DNA of 64,000 bases from contig NC_092649.1 in the NCBI RefSeq assembly GCF_032118995.1, positions 20,645,832 through 20,709,831 on the forward strand, read 5' to 3'. The translations under genes and the position numbers were made by a program. The notes under the pieces were generated by a model. It searched no databases. It saw nothing but the letters and a program-made list of their open reading frames with translations, and was not told the origin of the DNA. This DNA comes from Asterias amurensis. Lineage: Eukaryota; Echinodermata; Asteroidea; Forcipulatida; Asteriidae. Every line of letters begins with the position of its first letter. Within the stretch, counting starts at the first letter, position 1. Shown here piece by piece: positions 31,541 through 41,680 of the stretch.

Positions 31541-32497
31541 ATGGAAGACATTCTACTTTTGCGTATCTACCAAGACATTGTTGGCATTCTTGGGATCCTT
31601 GGCAATGGTTTAGTCTGCTTCGTCATCTTCAAAGTACGATCAATGCAGACTCGTACAAACGCCTTCATCTTTCATCAAGCCGTCATTGATTTCTTGGGCT
31701 CTACGGTGATTCTTCTGAAAAGTGAAGCTCCACTTCCAGAGCCCATCCCAAGCAACGCTCTGGGGCGATTCATCTGTCATGTCTGGGTTATTTTCATCTT
31801 TTTCTTCTTCTCCGTGATGTCGACTTTCAACCTGTTGGTGTTGACCATGGAGCGGTACTACGCCATCGTTCACCCCTTCAAGTACCAGGCAGCGTTCGCC
31901 ACTTGGCCCAAGCTCAAAGTCGGTGTGGCCATGGCCATGTGTTGGATTTTTGCTCTCATCGTCAAGTACTATAATCTTATAATATTTGAGGAGCAAAATG
32001 GGGTGTGTGTTACGGTTGCTATACCAGGAGCGAAGATAATAGGAGTAATTGTGGCCACAGTGCAGTACATCTTGCCTGTAGCGGTGATGCTCTTTGCTTA
32101 TATTCAAATCAGTGTGGAGATGAAGCGGGGAGCAGCCCGTGTCGGCCCGGCACCAGCCCAGCATCTTCCCGGTGGAGCAAACGCACCGGACATGGCCGAG
32201 TCCCTCCTCCGGGCAAGACGTAACACCTTCAAGATGCTTCTGATCGTTTTTATCACGTTCTTGATCTGCTGGACACCCAACCAGGTCATCTTTCTCATGT
32301 TTAATCTTGGTCTGGACATAACACTTAAGGAATGGTTTTATTATCTCTCTGTCGCGATGGTTGGCACAAACTCTTGCGTCAACCCGATGATTTACGCTTT
32401 CAAGTACCGTCAGTTTCGTAATGGATTACGTCAAATATTTTGCAGGAAACGAAATGACGCCAATGATATCAGCGCTATAACGTCCGGTACTGGGTAA
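31541..32497 (+). CDS. Class A (rhodopsin-like) GPCR, paralog copy D
   Basis: Single-exon receptor of 318 residues from the ATG at 31541. An in-frame ATG at 31505 would add 12 residues, but 31541 lies in a strong ACCATGG context and aligns with the paralogs (MEDILLLRIYQD). One residue is missing in TM3, so landmarks are N22, D50, C79, E104-R105-Y106, CWTP 243-246 and NPMIY 291-295. TM3 begins with an unusual aromatic run (IFIFFFF). ICL3 is identical to the others except Q for R in FAYIQIS. The tail CRKRNDANDISAITSGTG is a variant of the A/B/E tail. A TATA-like box and three tandem upstream units precede it. Ligand unknown. Confidence 0.93.
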   Translation: MEDILLLRIYQDIVGILGILGNGLVCFVIFKVRSMQTRTNAFIFHQAVIDFLGSTVILLKSEAPLPEPIPSNALGRFICHVWVIFIFFFFSVMSTFNLLVLTMERYYAIVHPFKYQAAFATWPKLKVGVAMAMCWIFALIVKYYNLIIFEEQNGVCVTVAIPGAKIIGVIVATVQYILPVAVMLFAYIQISVEMKRGAARVGPAPAQHLPGGANAPDMAESLLRARRNTFKMLLIVFITFLICWTPNQVIFLMFNLGLDITLKEWFYYLSVAMVGTNSCVNPMIYAFKYRQFRNGLRQIFCRKRNDANDISAITSGTG

Positions 32498-32517
32498 TAC
32501 ATTGAGTACTCTTAAAG

Positions 32518-32533
32518 GGGTATATAAATACCC
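32518..32533 (+). other. Possible 3'-UTR hairpin of copy D
   Basis: GGGTAT pairs with ATACCC across a four-base loop, 20 bases after the stop. It is at the same place as the AAGAGGT/ACCTCTT hairpin of copy A, with changed bases on both sides of the stem. Confidence 0.35.
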
Positions 32534-32551
32534 TCTGTATACCAATACACA

Positions 32552-32674
32552 ATTCGCATCGGTGTGGAGATGAAGTGGGGAGCACATCTTACACACGTCA
32601 ACTTAAACTACCAAGAAGTGACCGGTCTATAATTATTCGACGGTAATTTCGTAATGGATTACGTCATATAGTTT
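32552..32674 (+). pseudogene. Shuffled GPCR coding fragments in the 3' flank of copy D
   Basis: 32552-32584 matches the start of the ICL3 coding segment (ATTCGCATC-GTGTGGAGATGAAG) with two differences. 32641-32674 matches the helix-8 segment (TTTCGTAATGGATTACGTCA). The coding DNA between these in real copies (about 300 bp) is absent. In its place is 3'-flank sequence shared with copies A, B and E. These are non-coding scraps, probably from incomplete gene conversion or a deleted tandem copy. Confidence 0.75.
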
Positions 32675-32934
32675 CATCCGGTATGGTTCAACTACTGATG
32701 ATTTAATTTCACAAATGTGGGGGTAATAACTTTAATGATAGCGATCATTTCAAGGAAATAACGATCATTTTACGTAAATCGAACACCGTGAGTTGTAGGC
32801 CCATGTGTTATATCAACCATATACTTGTGAACTGTAGACTTGAAAATAGACAGCCATTAAGTAATATTTACCTAGCACTCAGCCAAAGGGCTAATAATTC
32901 ATACCAAATTATCACTTATAAGCAATTTGTCCAA
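32675..32934. other. Intergenic, nothing recognised
   Basis: AT-rich; CGATCATTT phrases repeat near 32742 and 32763. Confidence 0.4.
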
Positions 32935-33285
32935 TGTGTAATGACCAGGGGAGTCATGTTTCCTGATATCCTAGAATGGAACGTTCCTCATACGAAGGTG
33001 GGGGCAGACGACATAATCACCAATCAAGTCACATTCTCTATGTGTAATGAATGGGGAGACATATTCCCTGTCTTCGAATGGAACATTCCATCTAGGAAGC
33101 TGGGGTAGATCGCAGAGTTTTGTTTTCATATCACATAATCACCTTTTAAGTAATTTCTCTAAAGTGCATTGTATGGAGAATCATATTTCTTGGTATCCTA
33201 GAATGGATTATTCCACTAAGGCCAGTCTACAAGAAGGGGGATGCAGATCCCAGAAGTTTGTTTTGGTATTTTTCACTATATATCT
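32935..33285 (+). repeat. Three tandem units of about 115 bp
   Basis: Units share TGTGTAATGA/TGCATTGTA, GGGAG-CAT-TTTCCTG, TAGAATGGAACGTTCC (GAATGGAACATTCC, GAATGGATTATTCC), AAGG-TGGGG and CACATAATCACC. Two of three units carry a GAAcgTTC-like inverted core, reminiscent of a heat-shock half-site pair. They lie 0.4-0.8 kb downstream of copy D. Confidence 0.75.
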
Positions 33286-33567
33286 TGGATGGTGTGGTTT
33301 GTAAATATTCACCCTTTCGCACTTTTTGATGAAGTCTTGGTATTGACAACCCTTGAGCTTAGATGATTCGAGTCAATTACTGAGTAGCTAATCCTAGAAA
33401 ATAGTTGGGCATGTAAAGAAGTCACAACAATAGATGTACAATTTATTGGGAAACGCACATATTATTATTCAAACATCGGATGGTGTGGTATCCGGCCTGG
33501 CATATTGGCCCTTTCGCCCCTAAGATCTTAGCTTATTAGAAAAATAATTCAACTATTGGGCAACTTG
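33286..33567. other. Intergenic, nothing recognised
   Basis: A GATGGTGTGGT phrase recurs at 33288, 33479 and 34498, suggesting old tandem or repeat material. Confidence 0.4.
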
Positions 33568-34411
33568 ATGCTACTCTCACACTTGGGCGAATATCTTGCG
33601 AATATGAATGTTTGAAATTCGCGATGAATTCGCCCAAATGTTTCGATTTGATAGTGAATATGTTCTCGGTCGTCCCTAAACCCCTCCCTACCAATATCTT
33701 CGCATAATACGCACGCTTTACCAACAGTACCAATGGCTTACCAAATGCTTACGCAAATCGATGGCGAATTACCGTCTTCACAACATTCGCTGAATGTACG
33801 AAAGTGCTTCGAATTGCCCCTCTCACAGAGTGGCGAATGTTCTTGCGAACATGAACATTTGAATTTCGCGTTGAATTCGTCCAAAATGGCGGTTGGATAG
33901 TGAATATTGTCATCTCGGTCTCACCCCCGATCGTCCTCGGTCGGCCCTCTCCTTACCAATATCTATCGAATATTCTACGAATGCTTACCAACGCTTGCCA
34001 ATGCCTTTACGAACGTTGCAAACGCTTACGCACGCTTTATAATTTACCAACGTTACCAATGCTTACGAAAATCACGCCGAATGACCGTCTTCGCAACATT
34101 CGCTGAAATTCACAAACCGGTTTGTAAATTGAGCGATCTTCGTAAGGAGGTGGGGAATAATTTGTGAAGTTTCCGAATTTGTTACCAACGCTTACGAAGA
34201 CACGGCGAATGTTGCGAAGCTTGAGCGATTGTCAAATATTTCCTTCCGATAGCATATTCGCTAGCATATTCGCCGATCTTCGTAAGAAGGTGGAGAATGA
34301 CCTGTGAACGTAGTGAATTTGTGGCGAATGTGGCGAAGTTTGAGCGACTGTTCAATGTTTCCGTTCGTAAGCACATTTGCTAGCATATTCTCCCTAGTGT
34401 GAGAGTAGCAT
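33568..34411. mobile_element. TIR element with internal TTCGC repeats
   Basis: Ends ATGCTACTCTCACAC and GTGTGAGAGTAGCAT form a perfect 15-bp TIR. Each end continues into imperfectly repeated GGCGAATNTTCTTGCGAA and CGCGATGAATTCG phrases. The left 130 bp is repeated internally from about 33822. It has no coding capacity. Confidence 0.85.
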
Positions 34412-34595
34412 AATGACTCAAGAGGCTTGTAAAGAAGTCTTTTTGGCCTGGATGTAAAACTTGTTTGTAAATGCACAGAGAATACTGTTAAATATTAGGT
34501 GGTGTGGTAGGAACTATTAGGAATTTCAATGTTTTGTTAATTTATGGACGTCGTTAACCTTTAAACAATTACATTTTAAAAACACATCACAACCT

Positions 34596-35406
34596 GGGCC
34601 CAGTTTCATGGCTCTGCTTACCGTAAGCACAGAATCGGCACTTTTGGAAGTAGAGAATTATGTGCTTTACGTCAAACGTATTTCAAGGGTTAGCGGGGGA
34701 TCTGGGCTTCTGCATCATACGCTTAGTCTGGTCCCCTGACCAAAGATTCCTTGACGTCTCTTGTTAAAAATCTTAGGTCAGGTATCACCCACGGTTAAAA
34801 ATAGAGCATGACGCAACTTGTCAGGGTCGGGGGTCATCTCCAGGGAAACCATGTCTGCACTAGTTGCGATAATGCAACCCTCCTCCCGACGGCCGCCAGG
34901 CCGGAGGGTTACGAGAGTCTTTTGATCGGCAAATGACAATCTGGTTCAACACCTATAATTTCGACAGCTAGTCACCAGATATGCCCCATTTTTACCACTC
35001 TAAAAATAATTGTATTTTGAACTTGTCGCATCGCTTTGCAAACGCTTTATATAGGCACAACGCGTGCATTGGCAATTTAAATAACAACTCCTGGATCTAC
35101 GGCCGACAGGACTGACATTATGATTCCATACCGACCATCAACGATACTGTCCGAATGTTGACGACAACACGTTCGGAACATTTCGGATAACTTCGAAAAA
35201 GGAGGAATTCCTCCTTTTTGGTCACGTGATTTTGGATGATACCGGACCCTAAACTCGACAGAGCCTAGTCGGAGATTTTTGGGTCTGGGAACCAGACTAT
35301 CGTACGCTTACATAGCTAGCGCAGGAATTCGGTGCTTGCACGTAAGCGGAGAATGGTGATCATAAGCGCAGAATTCGGCGGTAAGCAGAGCCATGAAATT
35401 GGGCCC
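34596..35406. mobile_element. MITE-2 copy with nested hAT-like element
   Basis: Left GGGCCCAGTTTCATGGC pairs with right GCCATGAAATTGGGCCC; inner arms carry CTGCTTACCGTAAGC and GCGGTAAGCAG. The 34724-35299 element lies inside. Confidence 0.88.
34724..35299. mobile_element. hAT-like non-autonomous element, 576 bp
   Basis: TIR TAGTCTGGTCCCCTGACC against TAGTCTGGTTCCCAGACC (reverse complement of the right end). It is flanked by TCATACGCT (34715-34723) and TCGTACGCT (35300-35308), a target duplication of 8-9 bp with one change, as expected for hAT-type insertion. No transposase. Confidence 0.82.
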
Positions 35407-35491
35407 TGGTGTTTTTGCCTGTACCCTTTTCGTGTTTAATCCATTTAATCGCTCAGCAAACTGTTTCCAATACTTTCCTACGGTTTAATAC

Positions 35492-35657
35492 GGGAATGAA
35501 AGGTTAGCGACGAGTTATTTCACGGCTGTTTAAAACAGACAGGGTCGTTGCCGTGTCATACAGGTCCGAGACGAAGGTGGGGGCCTTCATCACACGGCAA
35601 CGACCCTGCAAGGTTGTAAACGGCCGTTAAAGAACGAGTCACTACTCTTTTATTCCC
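35492..35657. mobile_element. Palindromic MITE, about 165 bp
   Basis: GGGAATGAAAGG...GACGAGTTATTTCACGG...AGGGTCGTTGCCGTGT in the left arm pairs with ACACGGCAACGACCCT...CGTTAAAGAACGAGTC...TTATTCCC in the right arm. Confidence 0.82.
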
Positions 35658-35773
35658 ATTTGTAAATGCCTTTTTGGTTAAAAGGCGTAATAAAGTAAGA
35701 AATTCTGTAAAACTTATCCGTTTCCGACGTGCTTGAGCTCTGTATGTACATGTACGACGTCAGTGTGTTGCAT

Positions 35774-35979
35774 TAGGGACTTTTCGTTTTCGACGACGGA
35801 TGGTTCTGCGACGGTTGTTCAGCTAAACGTTGTCGTTTTCAGCACAACGAAGATTCATCCCAAGTACTGTCGTAGAAATTGAGGGACGACCGTCCTCAAA
35901 GCCGACGCATGCGCAGATGACGCCAAATGTCATCTTTACCGTCGCAGAACCATCCGTCGTCGAAAACGAAAAGTCCCTA
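35774..35979. mobile_element. MITE with 42-bp perfect TIR
   Basis: TAGGGACTTTTCGTTTTCG at 35774 is the start of a 42-bp repeat found inverted at 35938-35979. TA at both outer ends would fit a TA target (Tc1/mariner-type), which is inference. The perfect arms suggest recent activity. Confidence 0.88.
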
Positions 35980-36194
35980 TTGTTAAGACTGAGACGCCTA
36001 TTTCCAAACTGATTCTGGTTCCGTCCGTGCGCGTATAGTCTTGGCGCAACACGTTCTCGTTTTCCTTCTTTCACACACAGCGCCGCCAACTCACCGACAG
36101 CGCCCGCATCGCCCGTAACAAGAAACGTCTACGTCATCGTTTACTTTATGGTATGTCTTACAAATTATTCGACAACTGTGCCCCTACGGTCCCT

Positions 36195-36571
36195 TTAAAA
36201 GCAGTGGACACTATTGGTTATTGACAAAGACCAGTCTTCTGACTTGGTGTATCTCAACATATATGCATAAAAAACAAACCTGTGAAAATTTGAGCTCAAT
36301 TTAAGGTCGAAGTTGAGAGAGAATAATGGAAGTAAAAAACGCGATTATTGCACAAGTTGTGTGTTTTCAGACGGTTGGTTTCAAGACCTCAAAATCTAAC
36401 TGTGAGGTCTCCCCATCAAATTCAATAATTTTAGTGGAAGTTTACTTCTTTTTTAAAAACTGCGTTACTCGAGGGAGCTGTTTTTTATTTTGTTTTTATA
36501 CTATAAACAGCTCTCCATTACTCGTTACCAAGTAATTTTAAGTAAATACCAGTAGTGTCGAGTGCCTTTAA
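36195..36571 (-). mobile_element. MITE-1 copy
   Basis: TTAAAAGCAGTGGACAC to GTGTCGAGTGCCTTTAA, with internal degeneration. Confidence 0.87.
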
Positions 36572-37326
36572 GTTAAAACAACAAAATAAATAAAAATTAC
36601 ATATCAAACAAATAAATAAAAGCCCTGTCCTGAGAGAGAGATCGAATGCCACCCATGTGGATAAGTCTCAGGACTGCTCCAACAGAACTTGAAAAGACTT
36701 ATAATATGTGTCTTGAGTGTGCAGTCTGATATTTAAAACCACTTCGTGCGATGGGTAATCCTGTAAGACATGAGGAATGAAATGCGATTTCAGTTTCCTG
36801 CTTATAGCTTTTAGGTAAATACATTCTGTCAAATTGACTAGAAATGATGCTCTTATAGAGGATCTTATTTCAATCAATACGCCAACACAATACAATACTT
36901 GTATTATATTATGAATAGGGTAGATGACCTTAGCTTTCGATCCAAACCGGACCTTCTTCAGAGGCATACAACAAGTACAAACAAATACATAGAAAAAGAG
37001 AGGGGGAAGGGATTAAGGGAAGGATCCAGAAAGAAGCGGGAAAATAACAGCCAATCAAAGTTACTATTTCAGAAACAATTGGTGGCTATGAACCAATAGC
37101 AGTAAAGTGGCGAGGATAAAGGATGTTTAGTATGAAAGGATGGATAGCTGGACCATAAAATACTTGTATTATATTGATATAAAAATAATGTGCATTCTTG
37201 TAGAATGGTTAATAATCTCTTGGAAATGTTCCAGGCTGCAACTCTTGTCCATTGGGACAATCCACCGTGAACACATTTTGTTGATAGCAGTTCTTCGTTT
37301 TGATGTAGTCAGTAGCTAATAATGGT
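36572..37326. other. Penelope-like relic region, otherwise intergenic
   Basis: A minus-strand hammerhead-like core lies at 36935-36961 (see that entry). The final 75 bp (37251-37327) recur inverted at 40904-40985. No coding part was recognised. Confidence 0.45.
36935..36961 (-). other. Hammerhead-like core, Penelope type
   Basis: On the minus strand CTGAAGA is followed by GGTCC, a GGTTT loop, GGATC and GAAA. Stem II can form with five pairs (one wobble). This is the same layout as at 7921-7951 with a different stem sequence. Stems I and III were not resolved. Confidence 0.42.
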
Positions 37327-37916
37327 TTAAAGGCACTGGCGTTCTTAGAAATTGTCAAAGACCAGTATTCTCATCACCTGGGCCCATTTTCATGGCTCTG
37401 CTTACCGCCGAATTCTGCGCTTACGAACACAATTCCCCGCTTACGTGCAAGCGCCGACTTTCTGCGCTAGCCTTGTAAGCGTAGAATACCTAGTAATGTG
37501 AAGTACGCACGCGCATAAGCCAAAATTCGCCGCTATCTCGTGAAATACGCTTGCCGTAAGCACAGAATTCCCTGCTTCGTAAGCGCCGATTCTGTGCTTA
37601 CGGTAAGCAGAGCCATGAAATTGGGCCCTGGTGTGTCCCAACATAATGCATGAAATAACAAACCTGTGACAGTTTTGACTATAGTTGGTCATCGAAGTTG
37701 CAAGAGAATATTGAGAAGAAAAAACAAACCACACTTGTTGGACAACTTTGTGTGTTTTAAGATGCCTAAAAGGGCCCCAGGCCTGACGATTTTTGTTTCT
37801 TCATTTGAGTGAGAAACTACCTCTTTCTCAAAAACTATTCGTTACTTCAGATGGAGCTGTTTCTCACAATGTTTTCCGCTCCCCATTGCTCGTTGCTACA
37901 CTTTAAAATGATTTTT
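37327..37916 (-). mobile_element. MITE-1 copy with nested MITE-2
   Basis: TTAAAGGCACTGGCG start, ACCAGTATTCTCATC, then MITE-2, then GTGTCCCAACATAATGC to a degraded right end. Confidence 0.85.
37380..37628. mobile_element. MITE-2 copy nested in MITE-1
   Basis: GGGCCCATTTTCATGGC...CTGCTTACCGCCGAATTC at the left pairs with GCCATGAAATTGGGCCC at the right. The inner arms carry TTACGTGCAAGCGCC and CTTCGTAAGCGCC phrases. Confidence 0.88.
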
Positions 37917-38424
37917 TTCACACAGGTTAACTTTAACATAATAATTGTTTCAAGTTTTGTTTTGTACGTGCACAATGTAAAAGCAATTTTACCAAAATGA
38001 CTGTTTGTTTTAAGAAGTGATGTAATAAAGTTGAATGGAATAGATGAGTATTGTCGACTAGTTTTTGCATGACAACTTCTTGATTTGTGTATTTCCTAAT
38101 CAACAGACGTTAAAACAATGTTTATATATGAGAAAGATTGGCTGAGTTAATAAAAAATTACCTTAACAACTTGCATGGTTAAACACACCGTTTTTGTGTT
38201 CAAACGATTGACCGAAACAGTTATTATTGAGTATTTTTCTTAAATTTAGCGATGTGCATATTGTTCTGTTTTGTATTGTTGTAACGGGCACATCCATCAC
38301 AATTGCCCCGGGCTTTTTATGATAATGCCTGCATGTGCAAAATGAAAAGTGGAAATAAATGTTCTATTGAATTGAATATACTTGTTTGAGAAAGGATCTA
38401 TTCAGTCTATTCAGTCTTTTCAGT
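37917..38424. other. Intergenic, nothing recognised
   Basis: AT-rich DNA up to the LINE relic. Confidence 0.4.
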
Positions 38425-39335
38425 CTGCCTTTACAGGCGCTCACAATGTGCATTGTAGAATTAAAATCCTGGATGACTGAAAATTGTTTGAAACTGAACA
38501 ACAATAAAACCGAGTTCTTTGTTGCAACCTCACCTCATTTCAATCGCTTCACATGCCCAGTGTTCAACTGCATATTGGAGATGAAATTATCACACCCACT
38601 AAAACTGTTCGGAACCTTGGCAATGTCTTTTACAATCTTATGTCTATGTCTCCACAAATAACATCATTGTCAAGGTCTGTGTCATACCCGCTGCGATAAC
38701 ATTACAATATTATAAGAAGGTTTCTAGATGTTGACACATGTAGCAGTGTTACAATGTCTCTTGTTCTTTCACGATTGGACTAAGGCAACGCAGTTTTACT
38801 TGGAGCAAACACAACTAATATTAATAGACTTCAACATCTTCAGAACTGGGCTGCCAAACAAATATTTTGTGCTTCTAAACATGACCATGCAACTCCTTTT
38901 CTCAAAAAGCTACGTTGGCTCACGGTGAAAGAGCGCATTCAATTCAAAATATTGGTGCATGTGTATAAATGCTTAAATGGACTTGCAGCAGCATATCTTG
39001 CATCTTGTTTTTCTTTTCACATTCAAACCAGGGCTGGGCTTCGCTCAGCATCAGACAAAACCCGTCTTGCTGAAAATAAACTAAGCAGCAAATCTCTTCA
39101 ATCCGCTTCATATAAATCATTTTCCTTAGCCGCTCCAGGACTGTTGAACCATCTTCCCATCACCATATGCACCTCCAATTCACTGCCTATTTTCAAGAAA
39201 GCACTTTTTCCTTAGTGTCTGTTTATTGCTTTAATGTTCATTTGTTGTATTATCTGCATTGCTATTGTTCGTCTAAAGCGCTGTGGTCTAAATGAAATGG
39301 CGCTATATAAAAACCATTGTATCGTATTGTATATT
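38425..39335 (+). mobile_element. LINE relic, CR1/L2-type 3' end
   Basis: One frame gives ELKSWMTENCLKLNNNKTEF (about 38455-38515), the end of a non-LTR reverse transcriptase. A later frame gives RIQFKILVHVYKCLNGLA...YLASC and AAPGLLNHLP...SLPIFKKALF (38931-39215), the conserved C-terminal tail. The 3' end has AAGCGCTGTGGTC...GGCGCTATATAAA. The frame shifts at least twice between these parts, and the 5' part is missing. Confidence 0.85.
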
Positions 39336-39480
39336 AATAAGGTTTGAATAGTTTTTCTCCCGAAAATACTTGAACATGAGAGACAATTCATGCATGCATC
39401 AGTTTTTTGCTGTTTACTCAGCAAGAAGACAGCTGAAACTGTCCAATAATTGTGACAGTTATTGTATAGGCCTATCTTTC

Positions 39481-39878
39481 TTAAAGACACTGGACACCTT
39501 TGGTGATTGTCAAAGACCAGTCTTCTCACTTGGTGTATCTCAGCATATGCATAAAATAACAAACCTGTAAAAAGCTCAATCGGTCGTCGAAGTTGCGAGA
39601 TATTATTGAAAGAAAACAAAACACCCTTGTCGCACCATGGTCACACGAAGTTGTGTGCTGTTAGATACTTGATTTCGAGACCTCAAAATTCTAAATCTGA
39701 GGTCTCGAAATCAAATATTCGTGGAAAAGTACTTCTTTCTCGAAAACTACAATACTTCTAAGGGAGCCGTTTCTCACAATGTTTTATACTATCAACAGCT
39801 CCCCGTTACTCATTACTAAAAAATATTTTAGGCTAATAATTATTTTGAGTAATTACCAATAGTGTCCACTGCCTTTAA
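39481..39878 (-). mobile_element. MITE-1 copy, TTAA at both ends
   Basis: TTAAAGACACTGGACACC to GTGTCCACTGCCTTTAA. Contains the internal palindrome of GAGACCTCAAAATTC/GAGGTCTCGAAATC type. Shares its right TTAA with MITE-4. Confidence 0.92.
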
Positions 39879-40250
39879 AGCCATTGGACCCTTTCGGTAC
39901 AGATAAAAGAAAAGTTCACAGATTTACAAATAACTTACAGGGTTTACAGAAGGTAGTGGTGAAAGACTTCTCTTGAATTATTATTCCATGAAATGCTTTA
40001 CTTTTTGAGAAAACAGTAAAACAATATCAATTCTCGTTATCGAGAACTACGGATTTATTTTAAACACATAATATGTCATGACACGCCGAAACGTGCGGAT
40101 ACAAGGGTGGGTTTCCCCGTTATTTTCTCCCGACCCCGACGTCCGATTGAGCCTAAATTTTCACAGGTTTGTTATTTTATATAGAAGTTGTGATACACGA
40201 AGTGTGGGCCTTGGACATTACTGTTTACCGAAAGGGTCCGATGGCTTTAA
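39875..40250 (-). mobile_element. MITE-4 copy
   Basis: TTAAAGCCATTGGACCC to GGGTCCGATGGCTTTAA, the reverse orientation of 30268-30641; it includes GTCATGACACGCCG and TTACAGAAGGTAGTGG. Confidence 0.92.
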
Positions 40251-40530
40251 TGATTTTGCCCATACATCAGCATCATGCTGACACAAACCAATTATATTAT
40301 CATACTATCTAATGAATAATCTGTCAAAATAGTGAGGCTAGTGTCATGGCTGTAATAACAAACCGGGAACTACAGATCGATTTGAAAAGGAAGTGGTTTG
40401 TTTCACTGAACAATTAACTCACATAATTGACATGTGACTAGATATATCTCTCCCCGGAGACATGGTCACAGCGATCGCTAACGGGAAGTAAATACCGCGC
40501 CCTAATATACATTGCAAAATCTGGGGTGTT

Positions 40531-40902
40531 TTAAAATCACTGGACACTATTGGTAATTACTCAAAATAATTGTTGGCATAAAAACGTAATTGGTAACGAG
40601 AAACGGAGAGGGGTTTAAGAGTAGTCCAGGTTGATAGAATACAGCATTGTGGGAGTCGGCTTCCTCGGAAGTAACTTAGTTTTTGAGTAAGAGTTAATTT
40701 CTCACTTAGACTTCATTTTTGGGGGGCATCTGAAAGAACACAAACATTTTGTGCAACAAGGTTGTTTTTTTCTTCATTATTCTCTTGCATTTTCGATGAC
40801 CAATTGAGTAAATTTTCACAGGTGTGTTGTTTTATATGCATAATATGTTGAGATACACCGAGTGCGCATACTGGTCTTTGACAATTATGTCCAGTGCCTT
40901 TG
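40531..40902 (+). mobile_element. MITE-1 copy
   Basis: TTAAAATCACTGGACAC to TATGTCCAGTGCCTTTGAA, an older copy. Confidence 0.85.
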
Positions 40903-40903
40903 A

Positions 40904-40985
40904 ACCATAATGGCTACTGACTACTTCAAAATGAAGAAATGTTATCAACAAAATGTGTTCACGGTGGATTGTCCCAATGACAATT
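40904..40985 (-). repeat. Inverted copy of 37251-37327
   Basis: GCTACTGACTACTTC...ATCAACAAAATGTG-TTCACGGTGG-ATTGTCCCAATG is the reverse complement of the DNA next to the MITE-1 at 37327. Similarity includes both MITE and flank, so it is an inverted duplication or a shared outer repeat. Confidence 0.75.
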
Positions 40986-41380
40986 GGCCCTTGTTAATTA
41001 CCAAAGGTGCCTATGCCTAAATGACATTATAGATGATGTCACGTACCGTATACAAAATATAGTTTAAATTTACCCGAAAAGGTGTTACAATAACACTAAA
41101 TTGTGCTAAAACAATCACATTGCAACGTTTTTAACACCATTTGATTTAAATTTTGATTCTGTATAATGGCATCAACAACACCCATGGTGGTAATTTTAAT
41201 ACCCAAGTTGCTTGCAGTGTGCGTGACACTCTGATGCAGCCAATCAAACACATCAATCTTGCTGTGTTTGTTCTTGCTGGTGTGCATATACGTTTGAGAA
41301 TGAAGCGTGCGATTTTTTAGTTACAGCCTCATCCCCAAATCCGAAAATGATATACTGATGATTCGAAATATGATAGTGAG
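40986..41380. other. Intergenic, nothing recognised
   Basis: No repeat family of the window and no coding signal is visible. Confidence 0.4.
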
Positions 41381-41520
41381 TGACACCGTGGTGTAGTCGC
41401 CGAGTGGTCTAGTTCACCGGCCCCAAGCTCTTGTGATTACCAGCAGCAGAGGGGGTTCGAATCCCGGTCATGTCACTAACTTGTGCCGTTGAGCAAGGCA
41501 GTAAACAATACTCTTTTTTT
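41381..41520 (+). mobile_element. tRNA-derived SINE
   Basis: GGTGTAGTCGCCGAGTGG resembles an A box and GGGTTCGAATCCC is a B box. A body follows with GAGCAAGGCAGTAAAC and a T tract. The tRNA-like fold is imperfect, so it is a SINE and not a tRNA gene. Confidence 0.65.
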
Positions 41521-41680
41521 TACCCATACACCGATGTGTGTTAATAGCACTGTATACTCAGTACTTTCCCCGGTCCTGTGAAAAAAATATCACAGGCATT
41601 GTTACTCAGGTGGGATTCGAACCCAGAACCCTTGCAATTCTAGAGCAGTGTCTTACCAACTAGACTACCGAGAATGACCA
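41521..41680 (-). mobile_element. tRNA-derived SINE, opposite orientation
   Basis: Read on the minus strand: GGTAGTCTAGTTGGTAAG (A box), GGGTTCGAATCCCACC (B box), then a body ending ACATCGGTGTATGGG. The same family occurs at 54247-54395. The two SINEs here meet tail to tail. Confidence 0.7.

Noticed and set aside
41381-41480. Functional tRNA gene (also 10915, 47880, 54320 and 55575)
   Set aside because: A and B boxes are present, but acceptor and anticodon stems do not fold convincingly and SINE bodies follow.
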